Shown: positions 1 through 6,562, counted from the first letter of the stretch. The stretch: DNA of 8,008 nt from Paludibacter sp. (GCA_028748945.1 JAQTOL010000135.1:1-8008), one strand, 5' to 3'. Notes: generated by a model not told the origin, from the letters alone. Numbers and translations: made by a program.

Positions 1-595
1 TGACACCTGCATTTTTCAGTGTAAAAGTAGAAGTCGTAATAGTTGACTGATCCATAGGCACACTGAAGGTAGCAGTAATCACTTTATTCAAGGCTACATT
101 CGTTGCCAGATTTGCCGGGCTGGTTGCGGTTATAACAGGTAAAATAGTAGTTCCGGTACTAAACGCCCACACATAATCTTCTTGTAAGGCATTTCCTATT
201 GGATCTTTTACTCCGGTTGTCACCCGTGCTTCATAAGTAGTGTTGTCGGCAAATTTACCTGAAGCAGTAAAGATAGCGGTTGAATCTGCAGCATTGTAAG
301 TAACGTTTCCGTCAACTTCAGCACCACCGGTTACTTTTACGATAAATGTAGAACCATTAATCGTTTTAGCGTCCATTTTTTTATTAAAGGTTGCAGTAAC
401 AAGAGTTGTCCGTGCAGCCTGTTCGCTGGCATTTACTGCGCTGCGTCCTACCAAAGTTGCACCACTTACAGGGGTAACTGATATTACAACAGGGCAAGGC
501 CCTCCATCAATCGCGACATAATCGTCGTTTTTACAACCCGCAAACAATACAACCGAAATGATTGCCAAGGTTGTAAGTAGTTTATTCTTTTTCAT
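1..595 (-). CDS. Ig-like (Big_5-type) surface lipoprotein, 3' end outside window
   Basis: The frame opens with ATG at 593-595 and stays open to the left edge, giving about 198 visible residues. The N-terminus MKKNKLLTTLAIISVVLFAG-C is a lipoprotein signal peptide with lipobox LFAGC, so Cys21 should be lipidated and the protein anchored in the outer membrane or exported. Two Big_5-like Ig modules follow. The first runs from about residue 35 to 130 (VVISVTPVSGATLV, TATFNKKMDAKTI, YEARVTTGVKDPIGNAL). The second starts near residue 150 (ITATSPANLATNVALNKVIT, FSVPMDQSTI). In Bacteroidota this arrangement often precedes a C-terminal DUF3494 ice-binding-like domain. A DUF3494 remnant and another DUF3494 gene in this window make that plausible here, but the C-terminus is not visible. 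Operator site A and a -7 box lie directly upstream. I am sure of the lipoprotein and Ig-like fold, and unsure of the final domain. Confidence 0.85.
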   Translation of the reverse strand, partial: MKKNKLLTTLAIISVVLFAGCKNDDYVAIDGGPCPVVISVTPVSGATLVGRSAVNASEQAARTTLVTATFNKKMDAKTINGSTFIVKVTGGAEVDGNVTYNAADSTAIFTASGKFADNTTYEARVTTGVKDPIGNALQEDYVWAFSTGTTILPVITATSPANLATNVALNKVITATFSVPMDQSTITTSTFTLKNAGV

Positions 596-631
596 ACATT
601 TGAATTTATTTGTGAATGAATTTCCACATTG

Positions 632-699
632 CAAAGGTGAGGACTTTAAAACACGAAAGCGTTACACAATTTCGGATAAGAGTTACATGATTCACACCT
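632..699 (-). promoter_or_regulatory. Operator site A and -7 box upstream of the Ig-like lipoprotein
   Basis: Plus-strand positions 661-699 hold the first of four copies of a shared motif. It reads TTACAYAAYTT, nine variable bases, then GTTRYANNATTCACAC, with GTTACA half-sites starting exactly 21 bp apart (661 and 682). On the minus strand a box CACCTTTG follows at 632-639, one mismatch from the Bacteroidota -7 consensus TAnnTTTG and 21 bp from the operator edge. This predicts a 5' UTR of about 30 nt. The operator sits where the -33 element would be, which suggests an activator site; that is inference. Confidence 0.65.
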
Positions 700-870
700 G
701 TATCATTTATAATTAAATTTTCTGCATTTCACAATCAGTTTGTATTTAGTATATTAAATGTCTTAGTGAGAATTAATATGAATTGAAATATGTTATTATA
801 ATAAAAACAATGTCTATGAAAATGAAACATTATTCCAGCTTTCTCTCATTTCAACTTTATATGCATACAA

Positions 871-901
871 AAAAGAGGCTAACCTTGCGGTAACCTCTTT
901 T
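871..901 (-). terminator. Rho-independent terminator after the DUF3494 remnant
   Basis: The arms AAAAGAGG and CCTCTTTT form an 8-bp perfect stem. It continues with an imperfect inner TTACC/GGTTA stem and a GCAA-type loop. In the minus direction the hairpin runs into a stretch of T residues (plus-strand A run at 869-874). It starts about 20 bp beyond the stop of the DUF3494 remnant. With that gene broken, it may now end the transcript of the small membrane gene at 1140-1325. Because the arms are A/T-tailed on both sides it could act in both directions. Confidence 0.7.
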
Positions 902-922
902 CATATATTTTTTTTCTAAAAT

Positions 923-1055
923 TTATTGTACCTGATTTACTGTATTCATCTGAAGTGTTACTGCAGTTTGTGCCAATAACCTTCCGTTTACGGTTGCACC
1001 GGTATCAAAATTAATTCCGGTTTGTCCAATATTAGGCAGGAGGGATTTTTGTATT
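923..1055 (-). pseudogene. 3' remnant of a DUF3494 ice-binding-like protein gene
   Basis: Reading leftward from about 1027 to the TAA at 923-925, the frame encodes QTGINFDTGATVNGRLLAQ followed by TAVTLQMNTVNQVQ and stop. This is the C-terminal signature of DUF3494 proteins: a beta-strand, TGATVNGRLLAQ, then a final strand. The partial DUF3494 gene at the right edge of the window has the same pattern (ITFNTGATLDGKALARTGGIV). The frame is closed by a TGA at 1055-1057, no start codon or upstream DUF3494 sequence is present, and the small membrane gene ends only 85 bp further upstream. The rest of the gene has therefore been deleted. The terminator behind it at 871-901 survives. Residues before the QTG (about 1028-1054) do not resemble the family, so the deletion junction probably lies near 1027. 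Confidence 0.82.
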
Positions 1056-1139
1056 CAATACACGGTTAAGCATTGTTCATTGATTGATAAACAGAGTATT
1101 TGTTTTTGAATAAATTGAATTGCATTGTAATACAGATAA

Positions 1140-1325
1140 TTATACCTGTACATTCATCAAGTAACTAAAGAGTCCAAATACCTTAAGGATCCATATAATT
1201 ACAACAATTACAACCACAATATTTAAAATGCTTTTAATCTTACGGTCCATTGGTATGTAATTATTGACAGCCCACAGAAGAATACCTACAATGATTAAAA
1301 CGAGTAAAATAGTTAATAGTGACAT
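1140..1325 (-). CDS. Thivi_2564-type small membrane protein
   Basis: The product has 61 residues and is almost entirely hydrophobic. One transmembrane helix spans about residues 3-19 (LLTILLVLIIVGILLWA). A short polar turn, NNYIPMDRKIKS, follows, and a second helix spans about 33-52 (ILNIVVVIVVIIWILKVFG). This two-helix hairpin with VNNYIPMD-KIK and IIWILKVFGLF matches the small family named Thivi_2564 membrane protein, whose biochemical role is unknown. Length is normal for the family. No Shine-Dalgarno sequence precedes the ATG, as usual in Bacteroidota. Operator site B and a -7 box lie upstream at 1430-1497, placing the gene in the same presumed regulon as the AraC regulator. Its own terminator appears lost; the nearest hairpin is beyond the DUF3494 remnant. 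Confidence 0.82.
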   Translation of the reverse strand: MSLLTILLVLIIVGILLWAVNNYIPMDRKIKSILNIVVVIVVIIWILKVFGLFSYLMNVQV

Positions 1326-1429
1326 AATAATTAGAATTTAGAAGTTTATATAAATGTGAATTAAATGTTGAGAATTGAAGCTGAATCTCTAAATTTATTT
1401 TTATTGAATGGTACTTCATTTCTCAGAAA

Positions 1430-1497
1430 CAAAAATAGGTATTTGAGATTGTAAAAGAATTACACAATTTTTGAAAAGAGTTATAATATTCACACCT
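1430..1497 (-). promoter_or_regulatory. Operator site B and -7 box upstream of the Thivi_2564-type gene
   Basis: This is the second copy of the shared operator (1459-1497), with half-sites ATTACA and GTTATA starting 21 bp apart and the distal ATTCACAC block intact. It is the most diverged copy. On the minus strand TATTTTTG at 1430-1437 fits the TAnnTTTG -7 consensus and lies 21 bp from the operator edge, as at site A. The predicted 5' UTR is about 100 nt. An inverted repeat belonging to the MITE-flanking region begins only 17 bp beyond the distal end. Confidence 0.62.
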
Positions 1498-1514
1498 CTT
1501 TTTATTGACCATTT

Positions 1515-1536
1515 ATTCATTTACTATTTACTATTT
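1515..1536. repeat. Left arm of a 22-bp inverted repeat flanking the MITE and terminator
   Basis: The 22 bases at 1515-1536 (beginning ATTCATTTACTATTTACTA) are the exact reverse complement of 1956-1977, which is part of the heptamer array behind the response regulator gene. The arm itself holds two ACTATTT heptamers. The pair brackets the operon terminator and the MITE, about 460 bp in all. Confidence 0.7.
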
Positions 1537-1566
1537 TATAGTTGTTATAGAGGTTTTAATACATAA

Positions 1567-1877
1567 CCAGAGTTCGGGATAAGGAATTGCAACTAAATAC
1601 GCTTAGAATGTTTTTTGTTAGTTATTTAAAAGAAGGGAATAAGGGTAGTGTCACATTGTCGTTGTTGCAACTAAGGGTTAAATAACAAAAATAGGGTTCA
1701 TTTTTCTTAAAACCTTATTTTATTAGGGCACCCTTAGTAGGAATTTATAAACAAATTAACCCTTCCCTTATTAGCTACGCTGATCTTCGATTCCCTCATT
1801 TTTTTATATATCAATAAATCTGATATTTACGCATGAATAGGATGTTTATCTTTTTTATTTCTTATCCCGAACTCAGG
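1567..1877. mobile_element. 311-bp MITE-like non-coding element with TIRs and a 7-bp target duplication
   Basis: The left end CCAGAGTTCGGGATAAG (1567-1583) and the reverse complement of the right end (1861-1877), CCTGAGTTCGGGATAAG, match at 16 of 17 positions. The element is bordered on both sides by the identical heptamer TACATAA (1560-1566 and 1878-1884), a classic target-site duplication. The interior has no credible ORF. It holds nested inverted repeats: ACTAAGGGT at 1670-1678 against ACCCTTAGT at 1730-1738. Inside these is an 11-bp stem with one G-T pair (1688-1698 with 1711-1721). Small size, TIRs, target duplication and no transposase define a MITE mobilised in trans. I cannot assign the parental IS family from these ends. 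Confidence 0.85.
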
Positions 1878-1902
1878 TACATAAATAGTTTCTTTTATAT
1901 AC

Positions 1903-1941
1903 GAAAAAGAGTGTAATTCATCGTTTGATGAACCACACTCT
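1903..1941 (-). terminator. Rho-independent terminator of the phosphorelay operon
   Basis: Arms at 1908-1920 and 1928-1941 form a long hairpin: AGAGTGT pairs with ACACTCT, a two-base mismatch follows, and then TTCATC pairs with GATGAA around a short GTTT loop. In the minus direction the stem runs straight into CTTTTTCG, a short T tract. It begins about 50 nt after the response regulator stop, beyond the heptamer array, and is the only strong terminator for the HPt, kinase and regulator genes. Confidence 0.82.
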
Positions 1942-1973
1942 AAATAGTAAATAGTAAATAGTAAATAGTAAAT
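1942..1973. repeat. Tandem AAATAGT heptamer array
   Basis: Four full copies of AAATAGT plus a partial copy run from 1942 to 1973. Further degenerate copies reach towards 1988 (TAGTAAATG), just behind the response regulator stop codon. Its last 22 bases (to 1977) are the right arm of the inverted repeat whose left arm is at 1515-1536. Simple A/T heptamers like this are prone to slippage. It lies in the 3' untranslated region between stop codon and terminator. Confidence 0.85.
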
Positions 1974-1992
1974 GAATTAATAGTAAATGTAA

Positions 1993-2424
1993 TTACATTC
2001 TCTCCATATACCACTTCAATTCTTTTTCCATCTTTTTATATTTGAAGATGGTGGTAAATATTTTTTGAAGGCGGAGGAAAGCAGTTTCACTTTTCACCAC
2101 GTAATCGAAAGCACGGTGATGCATACAATCAATAGCCACATCAATTTTGTCCTGCGATGAAAGTATAACCACAGGTATATCCGGATTTACAGCCTTTATT
2201 TTATCCAGCGTTTTAATGCCGTTCATGGCAGTCTTATCAATCCCGTCCAGAAAATAATCCAACACAATTACATCCGGATGGTGTGATAAATTTTCCAGAC
2301 ACAACTCACCGGTAGTGTAAGTTTCTATTGTGAAGTCTGCACTTTGCAGGAAATCAATTTCCAATGATTTCAGAAACATTACATCATCATCCACCAGAAA
2401 AACTTTTATCTTATCTTTAGTCAT
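1993..2424 (-). CDS. Single-domain response regulator (receiver only)
   Basis: The product has 143 residues and is a CheY-like receiver with no output domain. Visible elements are the acidic pocket VDDD (Asp12-14), the phospho-acceptor Asp56 in VIVLDYFLDG, Ser89/Ser90 in VVILSS at the switch Thr/Ser position, and Lys111 in FDYVVKS. A charged tail, YKKMEKELKWYMERM, ends the protein. The loop after Asp56 (FLDGIDKTAMNGI) is slightly longer than the usual MPxMNG. The ATG at 2422-2424 overlaps the kinase stop (ATGA), implying translational coupling and that this protein is the kinase's partner. It is likely the terminal phosphate acceptor of the relay, signalling by protein contact; the downstream target is not visible. 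Confidence in the domain is high, in the pathway moderate. Confidence 0.93.
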   Translation of the reverse strand: MTKDKIKVFLVDDDVMFLKSLEIDFLQSADFTIETYTTGELCLENLSHHPDVIVLDYFLDGIDKTAMNGIKTLDKIKAVNPDIPVVILSSQDKIDVAIDCMHHRAFDYVVKSETAFLRLQKIFTTIFKYKKMEKELKWYMERM

Positions 2425-5400
2425 TGGATATCGTTTTTTATTTTATCTAATTCTATTTCTAATTCCTCACATGCCTGATTACATACATTGCCTATCTGTG
2501 ATACCATATCCGACATTAAGTCCAGTTGTTGCAAAGTACCGGCGTACTCCTGTATTTTCTTTGCCATCGTTTCAAAGTCGGCACTTATGCCCATTATGGA
2601 AAACGACGGAATCATTTTGTGTACCGCTGAATGCAATAATTCCCAGTCTTTTTCAGCCAGCCCTTTATTCATTGACTTTATCAGGGTTGGTGTTTGTTCC
2701 AGGTAGAGCGAAATCATTTCCATCATTAGCTGAGGATTTGATTTGGTTCGGGTGTTCAGGTATTTTAAATCAATGCATTTGATCATTTTGTTATCTACTA
2801 TTTCAATTGATTCGGATATAATTTCAGATTGTGTAGTTGAAATCTGACTTGGTTTCTTAACTAAACTAACAATTTTACTAAATAATAAGCGTTCATCCAC
2901 CGGTTTTGAAATGTAATCGTTCATGCCTACTTTTTTACATTTTTCCAAATCAACGGTTGTTACATCGGCAGTTAATGCAATAATCGGTATGTTGGAATGC
3001 AAAGTTTTACGAATGTAATCTGTTGCTTCAAAACCGTTCATTTCGGGCATTTGTAAGTCCATAAGAATAATATCAAACGTTTTTTCCTGCAATTTTTCAA
3101 TGGCAATCTTGCCGTTTGCAGCAATATCCCGTTCGAACCCAAAATCGTCCAGCAAAGTTTTCATCAATAACTGATTCAGCGGAATATCTTCGACCACCAG
3201 CACTTTAATGTCTTTCATATCTGTATCCAGTTCCTCAATCACAGTTTCTATTTCAGCTTCAGCATTTGTTTTCTTAAAACTCAATGTGAAACTGAAGGTA
3301 GAACCTTCATCCACTTTACTGATTACTTTTATGCTGCCACCTTGTGGTTCTACCAATTGTTTTACAATGGCCAAACCTAACCCGGTACCTCCATACAAAC
3401 GTGATGTGCCACTGGATGCCTGTTGGAAATTATCAAATATACTGTCCATTTTACTCTCCGGTATCCCTATGCCGGTATCGGTTACTGAAAACTTGATGCT
3501 TACTTTCTCGTCATCTTCGGTTAATAAGCGGACATTAACGGTAATTTTACCTTTTGAAGTAAACTTCACCGCATTGCTTACCAGATTCAGAATAACCTGA
3601 TGCAACCGTACCGGATCACCCACTAATACTTCGGGAATACGATCATCATATTCTTTAATCAGCATTAGGTTTTTTTCCCATATTTTGGATTCAAATAAGT
3701 GCAACATGGCAGAAATGGATACCGATAATTTAAACGGAACCTGCTCAAAAACCATTTTACCGGCATCTACTTTTGCTAAATCGAGAATATCGTTAATAAG
3801 AACAATCAGGGCATCACCACTTAGTTTTATGGCAGTTAAGTATTCCTTTTGTTTCGGAGTCATTTCCGTTTTCAACAACACTTTTGTAAACCCGATAATG
3901 GCATTCATTGGTGTGCGTATTTCGTGACTCATATTCGATAAAAACTGCTGTTTTGCCTTCACAGCATTTTCGGCTATGATTGTTGCGCTCTCCGCTTTAT
4001 TCTTTGCCTGTTCGGCAATTTCAGTAGCCATTTCGGCAAATACAATGGCTTCGTTCAACGATGTGGCAACGCGCTTTTGCTCGGTAATATCGCGTGCGAC
4101 AACCACTGCACCGATTACTGACCCTTTTTCATCTTTATACACCGACCCGTTAAACAAAACATCGGTCAATTTTCCATCCCGGATAGTCAGCGGATAATCG
4201 GTTACAAAACCTTTGGCAAAAACTTCCATGTATACTTCACGTGCTTTTTGAGGGTCGGTGAAATAATTAAAAAAATCACTTCCTATCAATTGCTCACCGG
4301 GAACTCCGGTGATATTGATCGATGCATGATTCATATCGGTTATTTTCCCTTCGGGATTTATCGTGAAAAGAGGGTCAAGACTGGCTTCAAGCAGGCTTCT
4401 GGCATATTGTGAGGCCAGTTTCAGTGAATAACTTAATTCTTCGAGGTCTTTATTGGCTGTTTCACGTTTTTCTTTTTCTTCGTTTTGAAATACAAGTTCT
4501 TTATCGGCAATGATTAGTTCGGCAGCACGTTTTTCCTTTTCTTCGTTTTGAAACAGGAGTTCTTTATCGGCAATCTTTAATTCAGCGGCACGTTTTTTCT
4601 TTTCACTTGTTTGATAAACCAGTTCTTTATCAGCAATAACCAGCTCGGCAGCACGTTTTCCCTTCTCTACATTTTGAAACAATAATTCTTTATTCGCCAG
4701 AATTAATTCTGAGGCACGTTTTTCTTTTTCTTCATTTTGAAATACCAGCTCTCTGTTTGCAATGATCAATTCGGCGGCACGCTTTTCCTTTTCATCATTC
4801 TGAAAGGCAAGTTCTTTGTTGGCTATAATTAATTCGTCAGCACGCTTTTCTTTTTCATGATTCTGATATACCAGTTCTTTGTTGGCAATGTTCAGTTCAG
4901 CGGCACGTTTTTCCTTTTCATCATTCTGAAAAGCAAGTTCATTGTTGGCAATGATTAACTCGGCAGCACGCTTTTCCTTTTCATCATTCTGAAAAGCGAG
5001 TTCTTTGTTGGCTATGATTAACTCATCCGCACGCTTTCCTTTTTCATCGTTCTGAAAAGCAAGTTCTTTATTTGCTGTAATCAATTCATCTGCACGCTTT
5101 TCCTTTTCATTGTTCTGAAAAGCAAGTTCTTTGTTGGCAGTCATTAATTCAATGGCCAGTTTTTGTTCGGCAATGTCTCTTGCCACCACCACAGCACCTA
5201 ACACGTTTCCATTATTGTCTTTGTAAACCGAGCCATTAAACAGCACATCGGTCTGTTTGCCATTAACATGTTTAAACGTAAGAGGCAAATTCTTAACCGT
5301 ACCATTGGCAAATACTTCGCGGTAAACAGCTTTCGCTTTTTCAGAATCAGTGAAATAATCAAAGAAGTTGGAACCTATCAATTTCTCACGTTCAACACCT

Positions 5401-5528
5401 GTGATCATCACCTTTGCCTGATTCATGTCTGTTATTTTACCATCGATATCAATGGTAATCAGAGGATCAAGGCTGGCTTCAATTAAACCGCTGGCGTATT
5501 GAGACTCATGTGACATTGTTCTTTCCAT
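2421..5528 (-). CDS. Hybrid histidine kinase: PAS - 21-residue coiled-coil repeats - PAS - HisKA - HATPase - REC - HPt
   Basis: The product has 1035 residues with no signal peptide or transmembrane segment, so it should be a cytoplasmic sensor. PAS1 (about 10-123) is followed by eleven near-perfect 21-residue repeats (127-356, consensus ELIIANKELAFQNDEKEKRAA), a continuous coiled coil. PAS2 (about 373-485) shares roughly two thirds of its residues with PAS1. A second helix (487-530) leads to the H-box SNMSHEIRTP with His535. The ATPase domain shows NLVSNAVKFT (Asn652), DTGIGIP (684-690) and GGTGLGLAI (713-721). The receiver has Glu780/Asp781, phospho-acceptor Asp824 in LMDLQMPEMNG, Thr853 and Lys875. 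The C-terminal HPt has His970 in HKMIPSFSIMG. All catalytic residues are present, so a full His-Asp-His relay within one chain is possible. The signal sensed by the PAS domains is unknown. An alternative start is Met5 (5514-5516). It sits 9 bp behind the HPt gene and overlaps the response regulator by 4 bp. Confidence 0.95.
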   Translation of the reverse strand: MERTMSHESQYASGLIEASLDPLITIDIDGKITDMNQAKVMITGVEREKLIGSNFFDYFTDSEKAKAVYREVFANGTVKNLPLTFKHVNGKQTDVLFNGSVYKDNNGNVLGAVVVARDIAEQKLAIELMTANKELAFQNNEKEKRADELITANKELAFQNDEKGKRADELIIANKELAFQNDEKEKRAAELIIANNELAFQNDEKEKRAAELNIANKELVYQNHEKEKRADELIIANKELAFQNDEKEKRAAELIIANRELVFQNEEKEKRASELILANKELLFQNVEKGKRAAELVIADKELVYQTSEKKKRAAELKIADKELLFQNEEKEKRAAELIIADKELVFQNEEKEKRETANKDLEELSYSLKLASQYARSLLEASLDPLFTINPEGKITDMNHASINITGVPGEQLIGSDFFNYFTDPQKAREVYMEVFAKGFVTDYPLTIRDGKLTDVLFNGSVYKDEKGSVIGAVVVARDITEQKRVATSLNEAIVFAEMATEIAEQAKNKAESATIIAENAVKAKQQFLSNMSHEIRTPMNAIIGFTKVLLKTEMTPKQKEYLTAIKLSGDALIVLINDILDLAKVDAGKMVFEQVPFKLSVSISAMLHLFESKIWEKNLMLIKEYDDRIPEVLVGDPVRLHQVILNLVSNAVKFTSKGKITVNVRLLTEDDEKVSIKFSVTDTGIGIPESKMDSIFDNFQQASSGTSRLYGGTGLGLAIVKQLVEPQGGSIKVISKVDEGSTFSFTLSFKKTNAEAEIETVIEELDTDMKDIKVLVVEDIPLNQLLMKTLLDDFGFERDIAANGKIAIEKLQEKTFDIILMDLQMPEMNGFEATDYIRKTLHSNIPIIALTADVTTVDLEKCKKVGMNDYISKPVDERLLFSKIVSLVKKPSQISTTQSEIISESIEIVDNKMIKCIDLKYLNTRTKSNPQLMMEMISLYLEQTPTLIKSMNKGLAEKDWELLHSAVHKMIPSFSIMGISADFETMAKKIQEYAGTLQQLDLMSDMVSQIGNVCNQACEELEIELDKIKNDIQ
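4461..5150 (-). repeat. Eleven tandem 63-bp repeats inside the kinase gene
   Basis: The DNA encoding kinase residues 127-356 is a tandem array with a 63-bp period, and each unit encodes 21 residues (three heptads). Units 2-6, nearest PAS1, are the most alike (ANKELAFQNDEKEKRA). Those nearer PAS2 drift (ADKELVYQTSEKKKR in unit 9), which suggests recent expansion at the PAS1 side. Because the period is a multiple of three bases and of seven residues, gain or loss of a unit keeps both reading frame and coiled-coil register. Confidence 0.93.
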
Positions 5529-5537
5529 AATAAAGAA

Positions 5538-5909
5538 TTAATTAATTTGAGTTTTCAACTCATTAACTGCCTTTTTGCAAATTAAATTCAACTTCATGAA
5601 TTGTTTTTTGATTTTTACCATATCTTCATTGAAAGCCAGTTCCTCAATTTGGAGTAATACAGGCATGAGAACAGGAATGCCCATAAAGCTTATACTTGAT
5701 TTCATTGTATGTGCAGACCTTTTAATCATCTCAAAATCTAAACTTTTTATTCCATTACCGATCGATTCTAATTCTAAGGGTACCTGATAGATAATAAGAT
5801 CTATCATTTCGTTGATTAAATTTTTTCTGCCACTCATTATTGCTGTAAGATAACTTAAATCGCATATAATTCCGGTGGGTTCTCCGTGTTCAATTATTTG
5901 AATAGTCAT
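5538..5909 (-). CDS. Stand-alone HPt phosphotransfer protein
   Basis: The product has 123 residues and is an all-helical histidine phosphotransfer domain. The active-site helix reads MIKRSAHTMKSSISFMG, with phospho-accepting His67 and Lys70, the basic residue usual three positions later. It is the same motif type as the HPt at the end of the neighbouring kinase (HKMIPSFSIMG) but clearly diverged from it. The flanking helices (LINEMIDLIIYQVPLELESI before, KKQFMKLNLICKKAVNEL after) fit the four-helix bundle. It lacks kinase, receiver and DNA-binding parts, so its role is to carry phosphate between receivers. The gene is the first of the HPt-kinase-regulator operon, 9 bp before the kinase start and 92 bp behind the AraC gene. 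No convincing own promoter is visible. It gives the relay a second, freely diffusing HPt. Confidence 0.88.
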   Translation of the reverse strand: MTIQIIEHGEPTGIICDLSYLTAIMSGRKNLINEMIDLIIYQVPLELESIGNGIKSLDFEMIKRSAHTMKSSISFMGIPVLMPVLLQIEELAFNEDMVKIKKQFMKLNLICKKAVNELKTQIN

Positions 5910-6001
5910 CTGCTTTTAATGTTAGGGATTCTGTTATTTTCAAATACTTTGGTAATTCTCCAATAATAAACACGTCCGGAAAACGATCGGAATTTTTTAG
6001 T

Positions 6002-6562
6002 TTAAATATCTTCTATCTGATTTCTTCTTTTAGTTTTCAATTGTTTGAAATGCGAAGGAGAAAGACCGGTCATTTTTTTAAATTGATTGGATAAATGTGC
6101 TACTGAACTGTAATTCATCTTCCAGGCAATTTCAGTAATGTTCAGTTCATCATAGATAATTAATTCCTTTATCCGCTCTATTTTATGGGAGATAACAAAT
6201 TGCTCTATGGTTGTACCCTGAACTTCAGAGAACAAGTTGGCCAGATAGGTATAATCATGATTTAATTTCTCGCTCAGATAGTCGGAAAAATTGACTTTGA
6301 TGGGTTCATCCGTATGATGCACCATTTCAATAATGACATTCTTTATTCTTTCTATCAGTACGGCCCGTTTATCGTCCATCAATTCAAATCCGACACTGAG
6401 TAAGGCCGCTTTTACTTGTTCCCGCTCCTCACCTGAAATATTTTCCATGATGTCAACCTCGCCCAGGTCGACAACAATAAAGTGAAGTCCAAGTTTTTTC
6501 AACTCTTCTTTCACTACCATTTTGCAACGGGCGCTCACCATATACTTGATATATAATTTCAT
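6002..6562 (-). CDS. Short AraC-family transcriptional regulator
   Basis: The product has 186 residues. The N-terminal part (about 1-75, MKLYIKYMVSARCKMVVKEE onward) has a small alpha/beta, HMA-like look found in many Bacteroidota AraC proteins; it lacks a CxxC metal motif. The C-terminal part (about 85-176) is an AraC DNA-binding domain with two helix-turn-helices. The first is around LSEKLNHDYTYLANLFSEV. The second is NITEIAWKMNYSSVAHLSNQ followed by FKKMTGLSPSHFKQ, the family signature. It is not a typical AraC sugar sensor, since it has no cupin domain. An in-frame stop two codons upstream fixes the start. Its gene carries operator site C upstream, so it is probably autoregulated, and it may bind all four copies of the motif. 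The phosphorelay genes follow 92 bp downstream with no strong terminator, so co-transcription is possible. Family call is firm; target sites are inference. Confidence 0.92.
   Translation of the reverse strand: MKLYIKYMVSARCKMVVKEELKKLGLHFIVVDLGEVDIMENISGEEREQVKAALLSVGFELMDDKRAVLIERIKNVIIEMVHHTDEPIKVNFSDYLSEKLNHDYTYLANLFSEVQGTTIEQFVISHKIERIKELIIYDELNITEIAWKMNYSSVAHLSNQFKKMTGLSPSHFKQLKTKRRNQIEDI

Noticed and set aside
810..893. Plus-strand 27-codon frame starting MSMKMKHYSS
   Set aside because: It runs into the terminator hairpin, has no recognisable product and no promoter with a -7 box, and its length is expected by chance in such DNA.
1567..1877. MITE interior examined for a transposase fragment or small RNA gene
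   Set aside because: All frames are interrupted by stops and no promoter of the TAnnTTTG type is convincing; the hairpin at 1688-1721 alone is not enough to call an RNA gene.
4461..5150. Regular repeats considered as a CRISPR array
   Set aside because: The 63-bp units are contiguous without spacers and encode a coiled coil in frame inside the kinase gene.
2330..5486. Several plus-strand open frames of 70-150 codons antisense to the kinase and receiver genes
   Set aside because: They mirror the codon structure of strongly supported minus-strand genes, show no family signature and have no upstream signals.
5941..5948. AGTATTTG on the minus strand as a -7 box for the HPt operon
   Set aside because: It lacks the TA at the correct spacing from TTTG, and no -33 element or operator lies upstream.
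5976..5999. Possible terminator between the AraC and HPt genes (TCCG ... CGGA near a run of T)
   Set aside because: The stem is only about four base pairs, and the T run precedes rather than follows it in the minus direction, so it would not stop minus-strand transcription.
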